56,355 nucleotides of DNA. Origin: an uncultured Clostridia bacterium (lineage in GTDB: Bacteria; Bacillota; Clostridia; Oscillospirales; Acutalibacteraceae). This document shows, piece after piece, positions 8,485 through 16,910 of the stretch. The DNA lies in assembly GCA_947627135.1 (NCBI GenBank), contig CANQUV010000016.1:1-56355 (forward strand). The letters are read 5' to 3'. The position numbers and the translations under genes are program-made. The notes beneath the pieces are model-generated. The model saw nothing but the letters and a program-made list of their open reading frames with translations, searched no databases and was not told the origin of the DNA. Numbering within the stretch: position 1 is the first letter of the stretch; each line of letters starts with the position of its first letter.

Positions 8485-8940
8485 ATGGAAATTTATATTG
8501 ATGCAGATGCATGTCCGGTCGTAAAAATTGCTGAAAAAGTCGCAAAAGAATATAATATACCTGTAAATCTTTTTTGTGACACAAATCATGTTCTTAAAAG
8601 TGATTATTCAAAAGTATATGTAATTGAGGCAGGTTCAGACGCAGTAGATATTGCTGTCATAAATCACTGTAAGATGGGCGATATAATAGTTACACAAGAC
8701 TATGGTGTTGCAGCTCTTGCTTTAGGTAAAAAGGTATATGCTATTCATCAAAACGGCATGATATATTCAAATTTAATTATAGATTCACTTTTATTGCAAA
8801 GACACTTAACTAAAAAAGAGAGAATGTCAAAATCAAAAAATCATTTAAAAGGTCCTAAAAAGCGTACAAAACAAGATGATAAAAATTTTGAAGCATCATT
8901 TAGAAAATTAATAATAGAAAATATAAAAACGGGAGCATAA
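8485..8940 (+). CDS. YaiI/YqxD family protein (UPF0178)
   Basis: 151 residues beginning MEIYIDADACPVVK, the family signature; GDIIVTQDYGVAALAL and LLLQRHLTKKERMSK-type motifs follow. The fold is PIN-like and acidic residues D7, D9 and D74-region resemble a metal site, but no activity is established for the family. It follows sigK by 16 bp, and the terminator hairpin begins inside its last codons. Confidence 0.88.
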   Translation: MEIYIDADACPVVKIAEKVAKEYNIPVNLFCDTNHVLKSDYSKVYVIEAGSDAVDIAVINHCKMGDIIVTQDYGVAALALGKKVYAIHQNGMIYSNLIIDSLLLQRHLTKKERMSKSKNHLKGPKKRTKQDDKNFEASFRKLIIENIKTGA

Positions 8941-8953
8941 AACTCCCGTTTTT
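8926..8953 (+). terminator. Bidirectional terminator between UPF0178 gene and feoB
   Basis: AAAACGGGAG (8926-8935) pairs with CTCCCGTTTT (8943-8952). The A/T flanks give a U-rich tail on both strands, suiting the convergent genes. It overlaps the upstream stop codon. Confidence 0.85.
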
Positions 8954-8984
8954 AACTTATTAAGTACAGCTTATCGGCTGTATT

Positions 8985-10916
8985 TTATAATAATATAGAA
9001 ATTGTGTTAATAATTAAACAGAAAAAAATGCCAATAAACGTTGGAATTAAAACAGAAAGTAAAGTCCACTTTATACTTTTTGTTTCTTTTTTTATAGTAA
9101 TACAGGTTGTAGAGCACGGAAAATGAAATATACACATTATCATAGTACAAATAGCGGTAGTAATCGTCCAGCCGTTATTTATAAGAAGAGTATAAAGTTC
9201 AGTCAAATTTGAATAATCAGTAAGTGTACCCGTAGCCATATAGCACATTAAAATAATCGGGACAACGATTTCATTTGCGGGAAATCCTAAAATAAAAGCC
9301 ATTACAATGACACCGTCTAATCCTATTAATTTTCCGAAAGGATCCAAAAAATCTGTACAATATTTTAATAGAGTAATATCGTTAATATAAACATTTGCAA
9401 GAATCCAAATTAATGCACCTGCAGGAATAGCAACCATTACAGCTCTGCCTAAAACAAAAAGAGTCCTATCGAATATTGAACGAACAATAGTTTTAAGTAT
9501 TTGAGGTCTTCTGTAAGGAGGTAACTCCAAAATAAATGAAGATGGAACACCTTTAAGAATTGTTTTAGATAATATTTTTGATACGATCAGTGTCATAAAA
9601 ATACCGAGTAAAATTACACCCAACAATAATGCAGTAGATACAACTCCTTGTAATAATCCAAAAAAGGATGCAGCAAAAAACATTGAAATTATTGCAATCA
9701 AAGTTGGTAATCTGCCGTTACATGGAACAAAATTATTTGTAAGTATTGCAATAAGTCTTTCTCTCGGAGAATCAATTATTCTGCACCCGATAACTCCGCA
9801 GGCATTACAGCCAAAACCCATAGCCATAGTTAAAGACTGCTTGCCGTGTGCATTACATTTTTTAAAACAATTATCCATATTAAAAGCTATTCTCGGCAAA
9901 TAGCCTGAATCTTCAAGAATAGAAAATAATGGAAAGAAAATTGCCATTGGAGGCAGCATTACAGCTACAACCCATGTTAAAGTTGTGTAAACACCGTCAA
10001 TTAAAAATCCGTACAACCAATCGGGAACATTTAGAAATTCAATAAATGAAGATAAATAAAACTTAATTTGTTCAAATAACCAGCTTAACCACTGACTAGG
10101 ATAGTTTGCTCCTGTTATTGTTATCCAAAATATAATACCCAGCATTATAAGCATTATAGGTATTCCGGTAAGTTTAGATGTAAACAGTCTGTCAAGATGC
10201 CTGTCTTTCAATGTATAATTTTCTTTTATATTAGTTACACAGATATTGTGAATTTTTTCACAGTTTTTATTTATATTTGTAAGTATTTCATCTCTTTCAT
10301 TTTGAGTAATTTCAACGCTGATTTTTATTCCGTTAATAAGATTTTTTACAGTATGACATTTTATTTTTCCGCTGCAAACATTTTCAATCGTAATTAATAA
10401 GTCGTCAAGACCTTTTTTGCTTCTTGCTGCTGTACCTATTACCGGTACACCCAACTGAAGTGATAGTTCGTCTAAATCTACTACAATACCCTTTTTTTTA
10501 GCTTCATCAAGCAAATTTACACAAACTATTGCTTTATTTGTGATTGAAAGTATTTGAACCGCTAAATTAAGGTTTCTGAGTAAACAGGTTGCATCAGTTA
10601 CAATAACTATACAATCCGCCTTATTACTCTTTATATAATCTCTGGCAACTTCTTCTTCAGTGGAGGAAGCAAGTAAGGAATAGGTACCGGGCAAATCAAT
10701 AAAAGTATATTTATTATCATTATATCTGCAATAACCTTCTGCATTGGTAACAGTCTTTCCCGGCCAGTTTCCGGTATGTTGATTTAGTCCTGTTAATGCA
10801 TTAAATACTGTGCTTTTACCTACATTCGGATTGCCTGCTAATGCAATTGTATATTGATTTTTAAAATTAACTTCCTTGGAATTAGACTTTAACAGCTTAG
10901 TTCGTTTCAGTCCCAT
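8985..10916 (-). CDS. feoB: Ferrous iron transport protein B
   Basis: 643 residues from the ATG at 10916. A longer TTG start at 10928 is rejected because the ribosome site TTGGAGGAA would then lie inside the coding region. The N-terminal G domain has GNPNVGKST (G1), a DLPGTYSL G3 and NLLDE G4; two Gate-type membrane halves follow, with the conserved Cys in GFGCNACG and the LPPYRRP motif. It moves Fe2+ into the cell under anaerobic conditions. It follows feoA by 17 bp as one operon. Confidence 0.95.
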   Translation of the reverse strand: MGLKRTKLLKSNSKEVNFKNQYTIALAGNPNVGKSTVFNALTGLNQHTGNWPGKTVTNAEGYCRYNDNKYTFIDLPGTYSLLASSTEEEVARDYIKSNKADCIVIVTDATCLLRNLNLAVQILSITNKAIVCVNLLDEAKKKGIVVDLDELSLQLGVPVIGTAARSKKGLDDLLITIENVCSGKIKCHTVKNLINGIKISVEITQNERDEILTNINKNCEKIHNICVTNIKENYTLKDRHLDRLFTSKLTGIPIMLIMLGIIFWITITGANYPSQWLSWLFEQIKFYLSSFIEFLNVPDWLYGFLIDGVYTTLTWVVAVMLPPMAIFFPLFSILEDSGYLPRIAFNMDNCFKKCNAHGKQSLTMAMGFGCNACGVIGCRIIDSPRERLIAILTNNFVPCNGRLPTLIAIISMFFAASFFGLLQGVVSTALLLGVILLGIFMTLIVSKILSKTILKGVPSSFILELPPYRRPQILKTIVRSIFDRTLFVLGRAVMVAIPAGALIWILANVYINDITLLKYCTDFLDPFGKLIGLDGVIVMAFILGFPANEIVVPIILMCYMATGTLTDYSNLTELYTLLINNGWTITTAICTMIMCIFHFPCSTTCITIKKETKSIKWTLLSVLIPTFIGIFFCLIINTISILL

Positions 10917-10933
10917 TGTTTCCTCCAAGTAAA

Positions 10934-11173
10934 CTAAATTTCTTTAACTAAAATATTTTTAGCATCCTCACTCCTTAATGCAATTACACATCCCTTTACA
11001 AAGTAAGCAACAGGATCTCCGGAAGGACTTTTTTGTAATACTTCAATAATAGAATTTTTAACAAATCCTAAATCCAATAGTCTGTTTCTTACTTTACCCT
11101 TTGAAAGTAAATCTTTAACTGTACATTTTTTTCCTGATTTTATATCACGAAGTGTAAGGTTTTTGTTGTTCAT
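10934..11173 (-). CDS. feoA: Ferrous iron transport protein A
   Basis: 79 residues, an SH3-like FeoA domain with LGFVKNSIIEVLQKSPSGDPVAYFV and a closing VIALRSEDAKNI. FeoA is a small cytoplasmic partner needed for FeoB function. Its ribosome site is weak (GGACTGG). No convincing Fur or DtxR-type box or promoter was recognised in the AT-rich gap shared with cwlD. Confidence 0.93.
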   Translation of the reverse strand: MNNKNLTLRDIKSGKKCTVKDLLSKGKVRNRLLDLGFVKNSIIEVLQKSPSGDPVAYFVKGCVIALRSEDAKNILVKEI

Positions 11174-11280
11174 TTTACCAGTCCGTTCCGTTTTATTATT
11201 AGATTATTCAAATTAATAGGAATTGTTAAAAATAATAGTTAAGAAAGTATGTACCTGATTAATAAGGTTCGTTATATAAT

Positions 11281-11308
11281 TTGACTTGCAGATTTTTAAT
11301 GCTATAAT
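11281..11308 (+). promoter_or_regulatory. cwlD promoter
   Basis: TTGACT (11281-11286), 16-nt spacer, TATAAT (11303-11308), 68 nt upstream of the cwlD ATG. A housekeeping-type promoter is slightly unexpected for a sporulation amidase; sporulation sigma sites could coexist but were not recognised. Confidence 0.55.
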
Positions 11309-11376
11309 AATAAACAAGCAAATTTTTAGTTATTACATAATTTTTCTACGCATATTTATGTTGTGGAGGTGTAGTA

Positions 11377-12084
11377 ATGAAAAAAGCATCATTATTTTAT
11401 TATATATTTAGTTTTATTCTTCTTATTGTGTTTATATTTTTGATAATAAATGCATATAACAATCTCTCAATATCTGCCAATTCGGTAATGCCTGAAAACA
11501 GTAAACATACAATTATAATTGATGCAGGACACGGCGGAGACGATGGGGGAGCAGTTTCAAATAACTTAACAGAAAAAGATATAAATTTAAAAATTTCCAA
11601 AATACTTTCTGATATATTTGTTACTAACGGATACAAAGTAGTAATGACAAGAAATAATGATAATTCCATAGAAAGCACAGGAGAAACCTTAAGAGAAAGA
11701 AAAGTTTCCGATATGAAAAACAGACTTCAAATTTATAATTCTGATGAAAATAATATTGTTATAAGTATCCATCAAAATAAATTTGAAATTGAAAAATATA
11801 GCGGTGCACAAATATTTTATTCACCAAATAATGAATACAGTGCAGTTATGGCAGAAAGCGTAAGATCAAGCATAATAAATTTAATACAACCTGAAAATAC
11901 AAGAGAATGTAAAAAGGCAACAAAAGATATTTATTTGTTGTATAATTCAAAAGTACCGTCGATAATAGTTGAATGTGGATTTTTATCTAATAATGAAGAA
12001 GCAAAAAAATTAAATACAGAAGCTTACCAAAAGAAAATGGCTTATTCTATATATTTAGGCATTATAAATTATTTGAATGCATAA
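11377..12084 (+). CDS. cwlD: N-acetylmuramoyl-L-alanine amidase CwlD
   Basis: 235 residues with one N-terminal membrane anchor (about 8-27) and an Amidase_3 domain. Zinc ligands are apparent in IIDAGHGGDDGG, the Glu of NNLTEKDINL, and ISIHQNKF; ECGFLSNNEEA carries the catalytic Glu. IHQNKF, GAQIFYSP and KATKDIYLLYNSKVP match CwlD rather than general amidases. CwlD removes peptide side chains during spore-cortex muramic-lactam formation. ATG follows GTGGAGGTG. Confidence 0.88.
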   Translation: MKKASLFYYIFSFILLIVFIFLIINAYNNLSISANSVMPENSKHTIIIDAGHGGDDGGAVSNNLTEKDINLKISKILSDIFVTNGYKVVMTRNNDNSIESTGETLRERKVSDMKNRLQIYNSDENNIVISIHQNKFEIEKYSGAQIFYSPNNEYSAVMAESVRSSIINLIQPENTRECKKATKDIYLLYNSKVPSIIVECGFLSNNEEAKKLNTEAYQKKMAYSIYLGIINYLNA

Positions 12085-12160
12085 ATATAAAATTATAAAA
12101 TTTATTAATAATTAGTATTTTTTATAAAAACATATAAATAAAAAACTACTTGGAGGAAGT

Positions 12161-13531
12161 ATGGCATCAAAAATAAAAAGTGTATATATTTGTTCTGAAT
12201 GCGGTCATGAATCGCCTAAATGGTACGGCAAGTGTCCAGGATGCGGTGAATGGAATACCATGAATGAACAAATAAAAGATATATCAAAAAATGCAGCAAA
12301 ATCAAATTTAGGAACAATCACAACATATAATTATATAAAACCTGTTGAAATATGTAAGGTGACTTCTGAAGATGAAGAACGCTTTGATACAGGATTAAGA
12401 GAGCTTAACCGTGTACTCGGCGGAGGAATTGTTAAAGGAAGTTTAGTACTTTTAGGCGGTGATCCCGGAATAGGCAAATCAACTATTTTAATGCAAATTT
12501 GTCAGTATTTAGGTAAAAACTTAAAAATTCTTTATGTATCAGGAGAAGAATCTAAAAGACAACTTAAGCTTCGTGCAGATAGGCTGAATGTAAATTCCTC
12601 AAATTTTTTTGTTATGACTGAAACAAATATAGAAATAGTTATTTCGGAGATAAAAGATTTTAAGCCGGATTTAGTTATGATCGACTCTATTCAGACAATG
12701 AATTTAACAGAGCTTTCTTCCTCTCCGGGAAGTATAACTCAAATTAGGGAATGTACAAATCTTTTGATGCGTACAGCAAAAGATTTAGATGTTCCGGTTA
12801 TGGTTGTAGGTCATGTTAATAAAGAAGGATCAATTGCAGGACCAAAGGTTTTAGAGCATATAGTTGATACGGTTTTATATTTTGAAGGCGATAAACAAAT
12901 GTCTTGCAGGATATTAAGAGCAGTTAAAAACAGATTTGGTTCAACAAACGAAATCGGCGTTTTCGAAATGTCAGACAAAGGATTAAAGGAAGTTGAAAAC
13001 CCATCAAAAATGCTTCTTTCAGGAAGACCGAAAAATGTTTCAGGAACATGTGTAACCTGCACAGTAGAAGGTTCAAGACCGATTTTAGCGGAAATTCAAG
13101 GTTTAGCGACTCAATCTATGTATGGAAATCCACGCCGGATGTCGACCGGATTTGATTACAATAGAATGTCACTAATATTAGCAGTTCTTGAAAAAAGAGC
13201 AGGATACTATTGTTCGAATTTTGATGTGTATGTTAACATAGTTGGCGGCTTAAGAATTGATGAACCTGCTATTGATTTATCTGTTGCAGTAGCAATAATC
13301 AGTAGTTTAAAAGATACTCCTGTATCTGATACAGCTGTTGCATTTGGAGAAATAGGACTAGCCGGAGAAATCCGCTCAGTCTCTCAAGCACAAATGAGAG
13401 TAAATGAAGCAGAAAGGCTCGGATTTACTAAAATAATTTTGCCAATACATAATTTGAAAGGCATAACATCAAATCAAGCAGAGATTATAGGTGTAAGAAA
13501 TATACGTGAAGCTTTTGAAGCAATGATATAA
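12161..13531 (+). CDS. radA: DNA repair protein RadA
   Basis: 456 residues. A four-Cys zinc finger (CSECG...CPGCG, about residues 10-30) precedes the RecA-like core with Walker A GGDPGIGKST (about 104), the RadA-specific KNRFG motif, and a C-terminal Lon-protease-like domain. RadA is a branch-migrating helicase aiding recombination. ATG follows GGAGGAAGT. It ends at a strong terminator shared with a convergent regulator gene. Confidence 0.95.
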   Translation: MASKIKSVYICSECGHESPKWYGKCPGCGEWNTMNEQIKDISKNAAKSNLGTITTYNYIKPVEICKVTSEDEERFDTGLRELNRVLGGGIVKGSLVLLGGDPGIGKSTILMQICQYLGKNLKILYVSGEESKRQLKLRADRLNVNSSNFFVMTETNIEIVISEIKDFKPDLVMIDSIQTMNLTELSSSPGSITQIRECTNLLMRTAKDLDVPVMVVGHVNKEGSIAGPKVLEHIVDTVLYFEGDKQMSCRILRAVKNRFGSTNEIGVFEMSDKGLKEVENPSKMLLSGRPKNVSGTCVTCTVEGSRPILAEIQGLATQSMYGNPRRMSTGFDYNRMSLILAVLEKRAGYYCSNFDVYVNIVGGLRIDEPAIDLSVAVAIISSLKDTPVSDTAVAFGEIGLAGEIRSVSQAQMRVNEAERLGFTKIILPIHNLKGITSNQAEIIGVRNIREAFEAMI

Positions 13532-13560
13532 TAAATTAAATAAAAAAGAATAAATAGGGA

Positions 13561-13596
13561 AGAGCAGAAGTTTGTGATCACTTCTGCTCTTTTTTT
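13561..13596 (+). terminator. radA terminator
   Basis: AGAGCAGAAGT (13561-13571) pairs perfectly with ACTTCTGCTCT (13580-13590), 8-nt loop, then a T-run. It overlaps the last codons of the convergent XRE gene. Confidence 0.9.
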
Positions 13597-13802
13597 GTGC
13601 GTTTTTTAAGACCTAATAATTCATCAACAGAAATATCATAAAGCATTGATAAAGTAATTAAATGGTGAACAGGAATTTCACGCTTTCCAAGTTCATATTT
13701 ACTATATTGTTCCTGCCGAGTTTGAAGAATATGTGCAATATCAGCTTGAGTAAGACCGAACTGTATTCTGTATTTTTTCAAGTTTTTAAAGTAAATGTTC
13801 AT
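13578..13802 (-). CDS. Small XRE-family helix-turn-helix regulator
   Basis: 74 residues, almost entirely one HTH_3 domain (YRIQFGLTQADIAHILQTRQEQYSKYELGKREIPVHHLITLSMLYDISVDELLG, split here by helices) plus a short basic tail. GGGGTGATTTT precedes ATG. It has its own promoter whose -10/spacer carries a palindrome, suggesting autorepression. No toxin partner or prophage gene is adjacent; the neighbouring gene-poor stretch and Xer recombinase hint at a remnant accessory segment, which is inference. Confidence 0.8.
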   Translation of the reverse strand: MNIYFKNLKKYRIQFGLTQADIAHILQTRQEQYSKYELGKREIPVHHLITLSMLYDISVDELLGLKKRTKKEQK

Positions 13803-13836
13803 AAAATCACCCCAAAATAGAATTTATACTATTTGT

Positions 13837-13865
13837 ATTATAACATAAAATGTTAATAGTTGCAA
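13837..13865 (-). promoter_or_regulatory. XRE-gene promoter with overlapping operator palindrome
   Basis: On the minus strand, TTGCAA (13860-13865), 17-nt spacer, TATAAT (13837-13842) with a TG extension. AACAT-AAA-ATGTT (13842-13854) lies across the -10 and spacer, and a related ATTTTATGTT box is at 13876-13885. Positioned as expected for autorepression by the gene product. Confidence 0.55.
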
Positions 13866-14065
13866 ATGCACCTATATTTTATGTTAAAACGATGTTGAAA
13901 TTCAATTTTTGAATTATACAAAATATTAAGAGATAAATTACAAAAGGTTTTATATTTTATTTTCATAATATTTAAAAAATATTAATAATAAAGAGCATTA
14001 AATATAAAATACTGTAATAATTTCGAAAGTTTTATTCTAAAAATGTTATTTGATAAAATGAATAT
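13866..14065. other. AT-rich gap without a recognised gene
   Basis: Part of a 688-bp stretch (13803-14490) lacking a credible protein gene. This portion is strongly AT-rich, contains the first AATTATACAAAAT box (13912-13924) and otherwise shows no ORF, tRNA or known motif. Confidence 0.6.
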
Positions 14066-14258
14066 TTTATAAATGCGATATTGATATTAGTAGAGATTTA
14101 CTACATTGACGGAAACCAATAGCACAAAACACAAATATTTTGTAAGCGAATTTTTTGCAAATTGAACTTTACTTTGCAAAAAATGAATGCAAGTAATTCG
14201 GGCTACCAATAGAAGCCGTAAAAGGTATAAGCCAAGACAGGGCTTATATACTTTTTTT
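14066..14258 (+). ncRNA. Putative structured small RNA, family not recognised
   Basis: About 190 nt with no credible ORF. A possible extended -10 (TGATAAAAT, 14051-14059) sets the left end, which is approximate. Hairpins: TAGTA/TACTA (14088-14103); an arm CGAATT/AATTCG (14147-14152 and 14195-14200) enclosing TTTTGCAAA/TTTGCAAAA (14153-14161 and 14173-14181); GGCT/AGCC (14201-14216); then TATAAGCC/GGCTTATA (14226-14248) followed by CTTTTTTT, a good intrinsic terminator. ACCAATAG occurs twice (14115-14122, 14205-14212), the second in a hairpin loop. It does not match the tmRNA, RNase P, SRP or riboswitch signatures I know; a divergent 6S-type RNA cannot be excluded. Confidence 0.4.
14226..14258 (+). 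terminator. Intrinsic terminator ending the putative RNA
   Basis: TATAAGCC (14226-14233) pairs with GGCTTATA (14241-14248), 7-nt loop, closely followed by seven T (14252-14258). No protein gene precedes it on this strand within 690 bp, so it implies a non-coding transcript. Confidence 0.6.
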
Positions 14259-14331
14259 AGGCTCCCCCGAATTATACAAAATATTAATTTTGTATAATTT
14301 TCTTAATAAGAATATACCCCTCTTTTTTCTA

Positions 14332-14340
14332 TGGTATAAT
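14332..14340 (+). promoter_or_regulatory. Possible extended -10 promoter for the Xer gene
   Basis: TGGTATAAT matches an extended -10; no good -35 lies 17 nt upstream. Transcription would start near 14347, ~145 nt before the gene. Confidence 0.35.
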
Positions 14341-14490
14341 AAAAATATGATGAAATGTTAATTATGGATTTATGGCTTAATATGTATAAAGTTTAGAATT
14401 TATAAATAGGTTAATTAAATATAAAAAATTTAATCAAATTATTTTTATTTTATATATGCGTTAAATAAATGAAATTTATGGTGAGATATT

Positions 14491-15474
14491 ATGAAGAATG
14501 ATTATTTTAAAGGTGCTCCTGTTCTTATTAAGGATTATCTTATTTATTTGCAGACTGTTAAAGGTAAATCCCAAAAAACTGTTGACGAATATTATTCTGA
14601 CTTAAGAACTTTTTTCAAATTTATTAAGCTTTCTCGTGGCTTTGTTCCCTCTGACAGTGAATTTAAAGAAATCAATATCGATGATGTTGATTTAAATTTA
14701 ATTAAATCTATAAATCTTACTGATATTTATGAATTTATGAATTATGTTCTTCGTGAACGCAATAATAACAATTCTACAAGAGCACGAAAAACCTCAAGTA
14801 TTAGAGGATTTTTCAGCTATTTAACTGTAAAAAAACATTTACTTGATTCAGATCCTTCTAAAGAGTTAGAAGCTCCTAAAAAGAGAAAATCAATGCCAAA
14901 ATATCTCACATTAGATCAAAGTATTGAACTTTTAAATGCGGTTGAAGGAAAATATTATCAAAGAGATTACTGTATTCTCACCCTCTTCCTCAACTGTGGA
15001 CTTCGTCTTTCTGAACTTGTTGGACTAAATTTTGCAGATATACGAACAGACAACACAATGAGAGTTTTAGGTAAAGGTAATAAAGAGCGAATAATTTATC
15101 TTAACGACGCCTGTATTAATGCAATCAACGAATATAAAAAAGTTAGACCCATTGACGGTGTTAAAGATAAAAATGCATTTTTTATCAGCAGAAATAATAA
15201 TCGTATAAGTCCAAAAACTGTTCAAGCTATTGTTTACAAATATCTTAAAAAAATTGGTCTTGATGCACAGGGATATTCATGTCATAAGTTAAGGCATACT
15301 GCTGCAACACTAATGTATCAGCAAGGAGGAGTTGATATAAGAGTTTTAAAAGAAATTTTAGGTCATGAAAATTTAGGTACAACGGAGATTTATACGCATC
15401 TTGGAAACAAACAGCTTGAAGAAGCCTCTAAAAGAAATCCTCTTGCTAATATTAAAATTAATAAAGATAAGTAA
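14491..15474 (+). CDS. Xer-type tyrosine recombinase
   Basis: 327 residues, slightly longer than classic XerC/XerD because of an insert near residues 50-75. An N-terminal SAM-like core-binding domain precedes the catalytic domain with Arg172 (NCGLRLSEL), Lys195 (GKGNKER), His265 and Arg268 (SCHKLRHT), His292 (GHENLG) and Tyr301 (IYTHLG), a complete active site. It is widespread in Clostridia as a chromosomal Xer-like gene, but whether it resolves chromosome dimers or serves an accessory element is undecided; the AATTATACAAAAT boxes upstream are candidate targets. ATG follows a weak GGTGAG site. Confidence 0.88.
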   Translation: MKNDYFKGAPVLIKDYLIYLQTVKGKSQKTVDEYYSDLRTFFKFIKLSRGFVPSDSEFKEINIDDVDLNLIKSINLTDIYEFMNYVLRERNNNNSTRARKTSSIRGFFSYLTVKKHLLDSDPSKELEAPKKRKSMPKYLTLDQSIELLNAVEGKYYQRDYCILTLFLNCGLRLSELVGLNFADIRTDNTMRVLGKGNKERIIYLNDACINAINEYKKVRPIDGVKDKNAFFISRNNNRISPKTVQAIVYKYLKKIGLDAQGYSCHKLRHTAATLMYQQGGVDIRVLKEILGHENLGTTEIYTHLGNKQLEEASKRNPLANIKINKDK

Positions 15475-15475
15475 T

Positions 15476-15526
15476 AAAAAACCTCATTATTGTTTCAATT
15501 AACTGCAATAATGAGGTGAAATTTTT
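15476..15526. terminator. Bidirectional terminator between Xer gene and citrate synthase
   Basis: ACCTCATTATTG (15481-15492) pairs perfectly with CAATAATGAGGT (15506-15517), flanked by an A-run on the left and a T-run on the right, so it works for both convergent genes. Confidence 0.88.
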
Positions 15527-15528
15527 AT

Positions 15529-16893
15529 TTATCTGTTTTCAATTGATTTATATTTTTTATCTGCAATTAGACTCTTATACGCCGGACGAATAATTTTATC
15601 CATATTTACGAGTTCTTCAAGTCTGTGAGCACTCCAGCCAACAACTCTTGCCATAGCAAAGATTGAAGTATAAAGTTCCAGTGGAATATCAAGCATACTG
15701 TAAACGAAACCGCTGTAAAAATCCACATTAGCGCTGACGCCCTTATAAATATGTCTCTTCTCTCCTATTACTTGAGGAGCAAGGTTTGCAATAGCAGAAT
15801 AAAGTGCAAAGTCATCTTCTCTGCCCTTGTCAAAAGCAAGTTTTTCAACAAATCCCTTAAAAATTTGAGCCCTTGGGTCTGAAATTGAGTAAACGGCATG
15901 GCCCATACCGTATATCAAACCGCTTTTATCGAATGCACGTTTATCTACTATTTTCTCAAGATAGGACTTAATTTCATCAATATCGTGAACATCTTTGACA
16001 TTTTCTTTAATATTTTTCATCATTTCTACAACTTTAATATTAGCGCCACCGTGTTTTGGACCTTTTAATGAAGCAAGTGCGGCAGAAATTACTGAATATG
16101 TATCTGAACCTGATGAACTTACAACTCTTGTAGTAAATGTTGAGTTATTACCACCGCCATGCTCCATGTGAAGTACTAATGCAATATCAAGCACTCTTGC
16201 TTCAAGTTCTGTATATTTCATATCAGGTCTTAACATTCTTAATATGTTTTCTGCAGTTGACAGATTTTTATTAGGAAAATGAATATAAAAGCTGTTGTTG
16301 CAAAGATAGTGATTGTAGGCGTGATAACCGTAAACTGCAAGCATCGGAAATACACTAATTAATTGCAAGCACTGTCTTAAAACATTATCAATAGATAGAT
16401 CATCAACATTTTTGTCATAAGATGCAAGTGTTAAAACACTTCTTGCCATACTGTTCATAATATCCTTGCTGGGAGCTTTCATTATTACGTCACGTGTAAA
16501 ATTAGTAGGAAGCTTTCTGAAAAGATAAAGCATTTCTTTAAATTCATTTAATTCTTTTTCTGAAGGCAGTTTATCGAAAAGCAAAAGATATGTAGCTTCT
16601 TCAAATCCGAAATAATCATTTCTAATAAAACCGTTTACTAAATCGTTAATGTTATATCCTCTGTATAACAGCTTGCCCTCACATGGAACCATTTCTCCGT
16701 TAACTTCTTTTTTAGACTGAATAAGTGATATATTTGTAAGACCGGTAAGAACACCGTTACCGTTTAAATCTCTTAAACCTCTGTTTACGCCGTATTCTTT
16801 AAATAAGCTTGTAGATATTTTTTGTTTTACAATAGCTTCTCCCATAGTTTCTGTGTAGGTTTTAATATTTTTTTTAATAAGATCTTTATTCAT
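15529..16893 (-). CDS. gltA: Citrate synthase (citrate/2-methylcitrate synthase family)
   Basis: 454 residues, longer than the ~370-residue Bacillus CitZ form and typical of a clostridial type. Active-site elements are visible: HGGGNNST (His245), GPKHGGAN (His281), YGMGHAVY (His332) and NVDFYSGF (Asp391), with RVVGWSAHRLEE near the end. It condenses acetyl-CoA with oxaloacetate, probably for glutamate synthesis in an incomplete TCA pathway. ATG follows GGAGATG. It lies 17 bp after a MarR-type gene in the same operon and ends in a strong terminator; control by that regulator is inferred. Confidence 0.92.
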   Translation of the reverse strand: MNKDLIKKNIKTYTETMGEAIVKQKISTSLFKEYGVNRGLRDLNGNGVLTGLTNISLIQSKKEVNGEMVPCEGKLLYRGYNINDLVNGFIRNDYFGFEEATYLLLFDKLPSEKELNEFKEMLYLFRKLPTNFTRDVIMKAPSKDIMNSMARSVLTLASYDKNVDDLSIDNVLRQCLQLISVFPMLAVYGYHAYNHYLCNNSFYIHFPNKNLSTAENILRMLRPDMKYTELEARVLDIALVLHMEHGGGNNSTFTTRVVSSSGSDTYSVISAALASLKGPKHGGANIKVVEMMKNIKENVKDVHDIDEIKSYLEKIVDKRAFDKSGLIYGMGHAVYSISDPRAQIFKGFVEKLAFDKGREDDFALYSAIANLAPQVIGEKRHIYKGVSANVDFYSGFVYSMLDIPLELYTSIFAMARVVGWSAHRLEELVNMDKIIRPAYKSLIADKKYKSIENR

Positions 16894-16910
16894 AAATTCA
16901 TCTCCATTTC

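Larger units (their letters stand above)
13911..14299. repeat. Repeated AATTATACAAAAT boxes, direct and inverted
   Basis: A 19-bp sequence GAATTATACAAAATATTAA occurs identically at 13911-13929 and 14269-14287. The second copy is directly followed by its inverse: AATTATACAAAAT (14270-14282) and ATTTTGTATAATT (14287-14299) form a perfect 13-bp hairpin with a 4-nt loop. The first and last boxes therefore bound a 388-bp unit as inverted ends. Possible roles are recombination sites for the adjacent Xer protein, ends of a small non-autonomous element, or operators; none is proven. Confidence 0.6.

Noticed and set aside
10917..10928. Longer FeoB start (TTG at 10928)
   Set aside because: It would include the ribosome site TTGGAGGAA in the coding region; ATG at 10916 is correctly spaced.
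11174..11280. Fur/DtxR-type iron box upstream of feoA
   Set aside because: A TATTA...TAATA symmetry near 11208 is too weak and too easily produced by AT-rich DNA.
14041..14300. Known RNA families (tmRNA, RNase P, SRP, cyclic-di-GMP, purine, glycine, fluoride and similar riboswitches) for the RNA locus
   Set aside because: None of the conserved core sequences I know for these families is present.
13578..15474. XRE gene, RNA and Xer as a prophage or toxin-antitoxin remnant
   Set aside because: No phage structural, toxin or integrase-associated cargo genes are present, and flanks are ordinary housekeeping genes.
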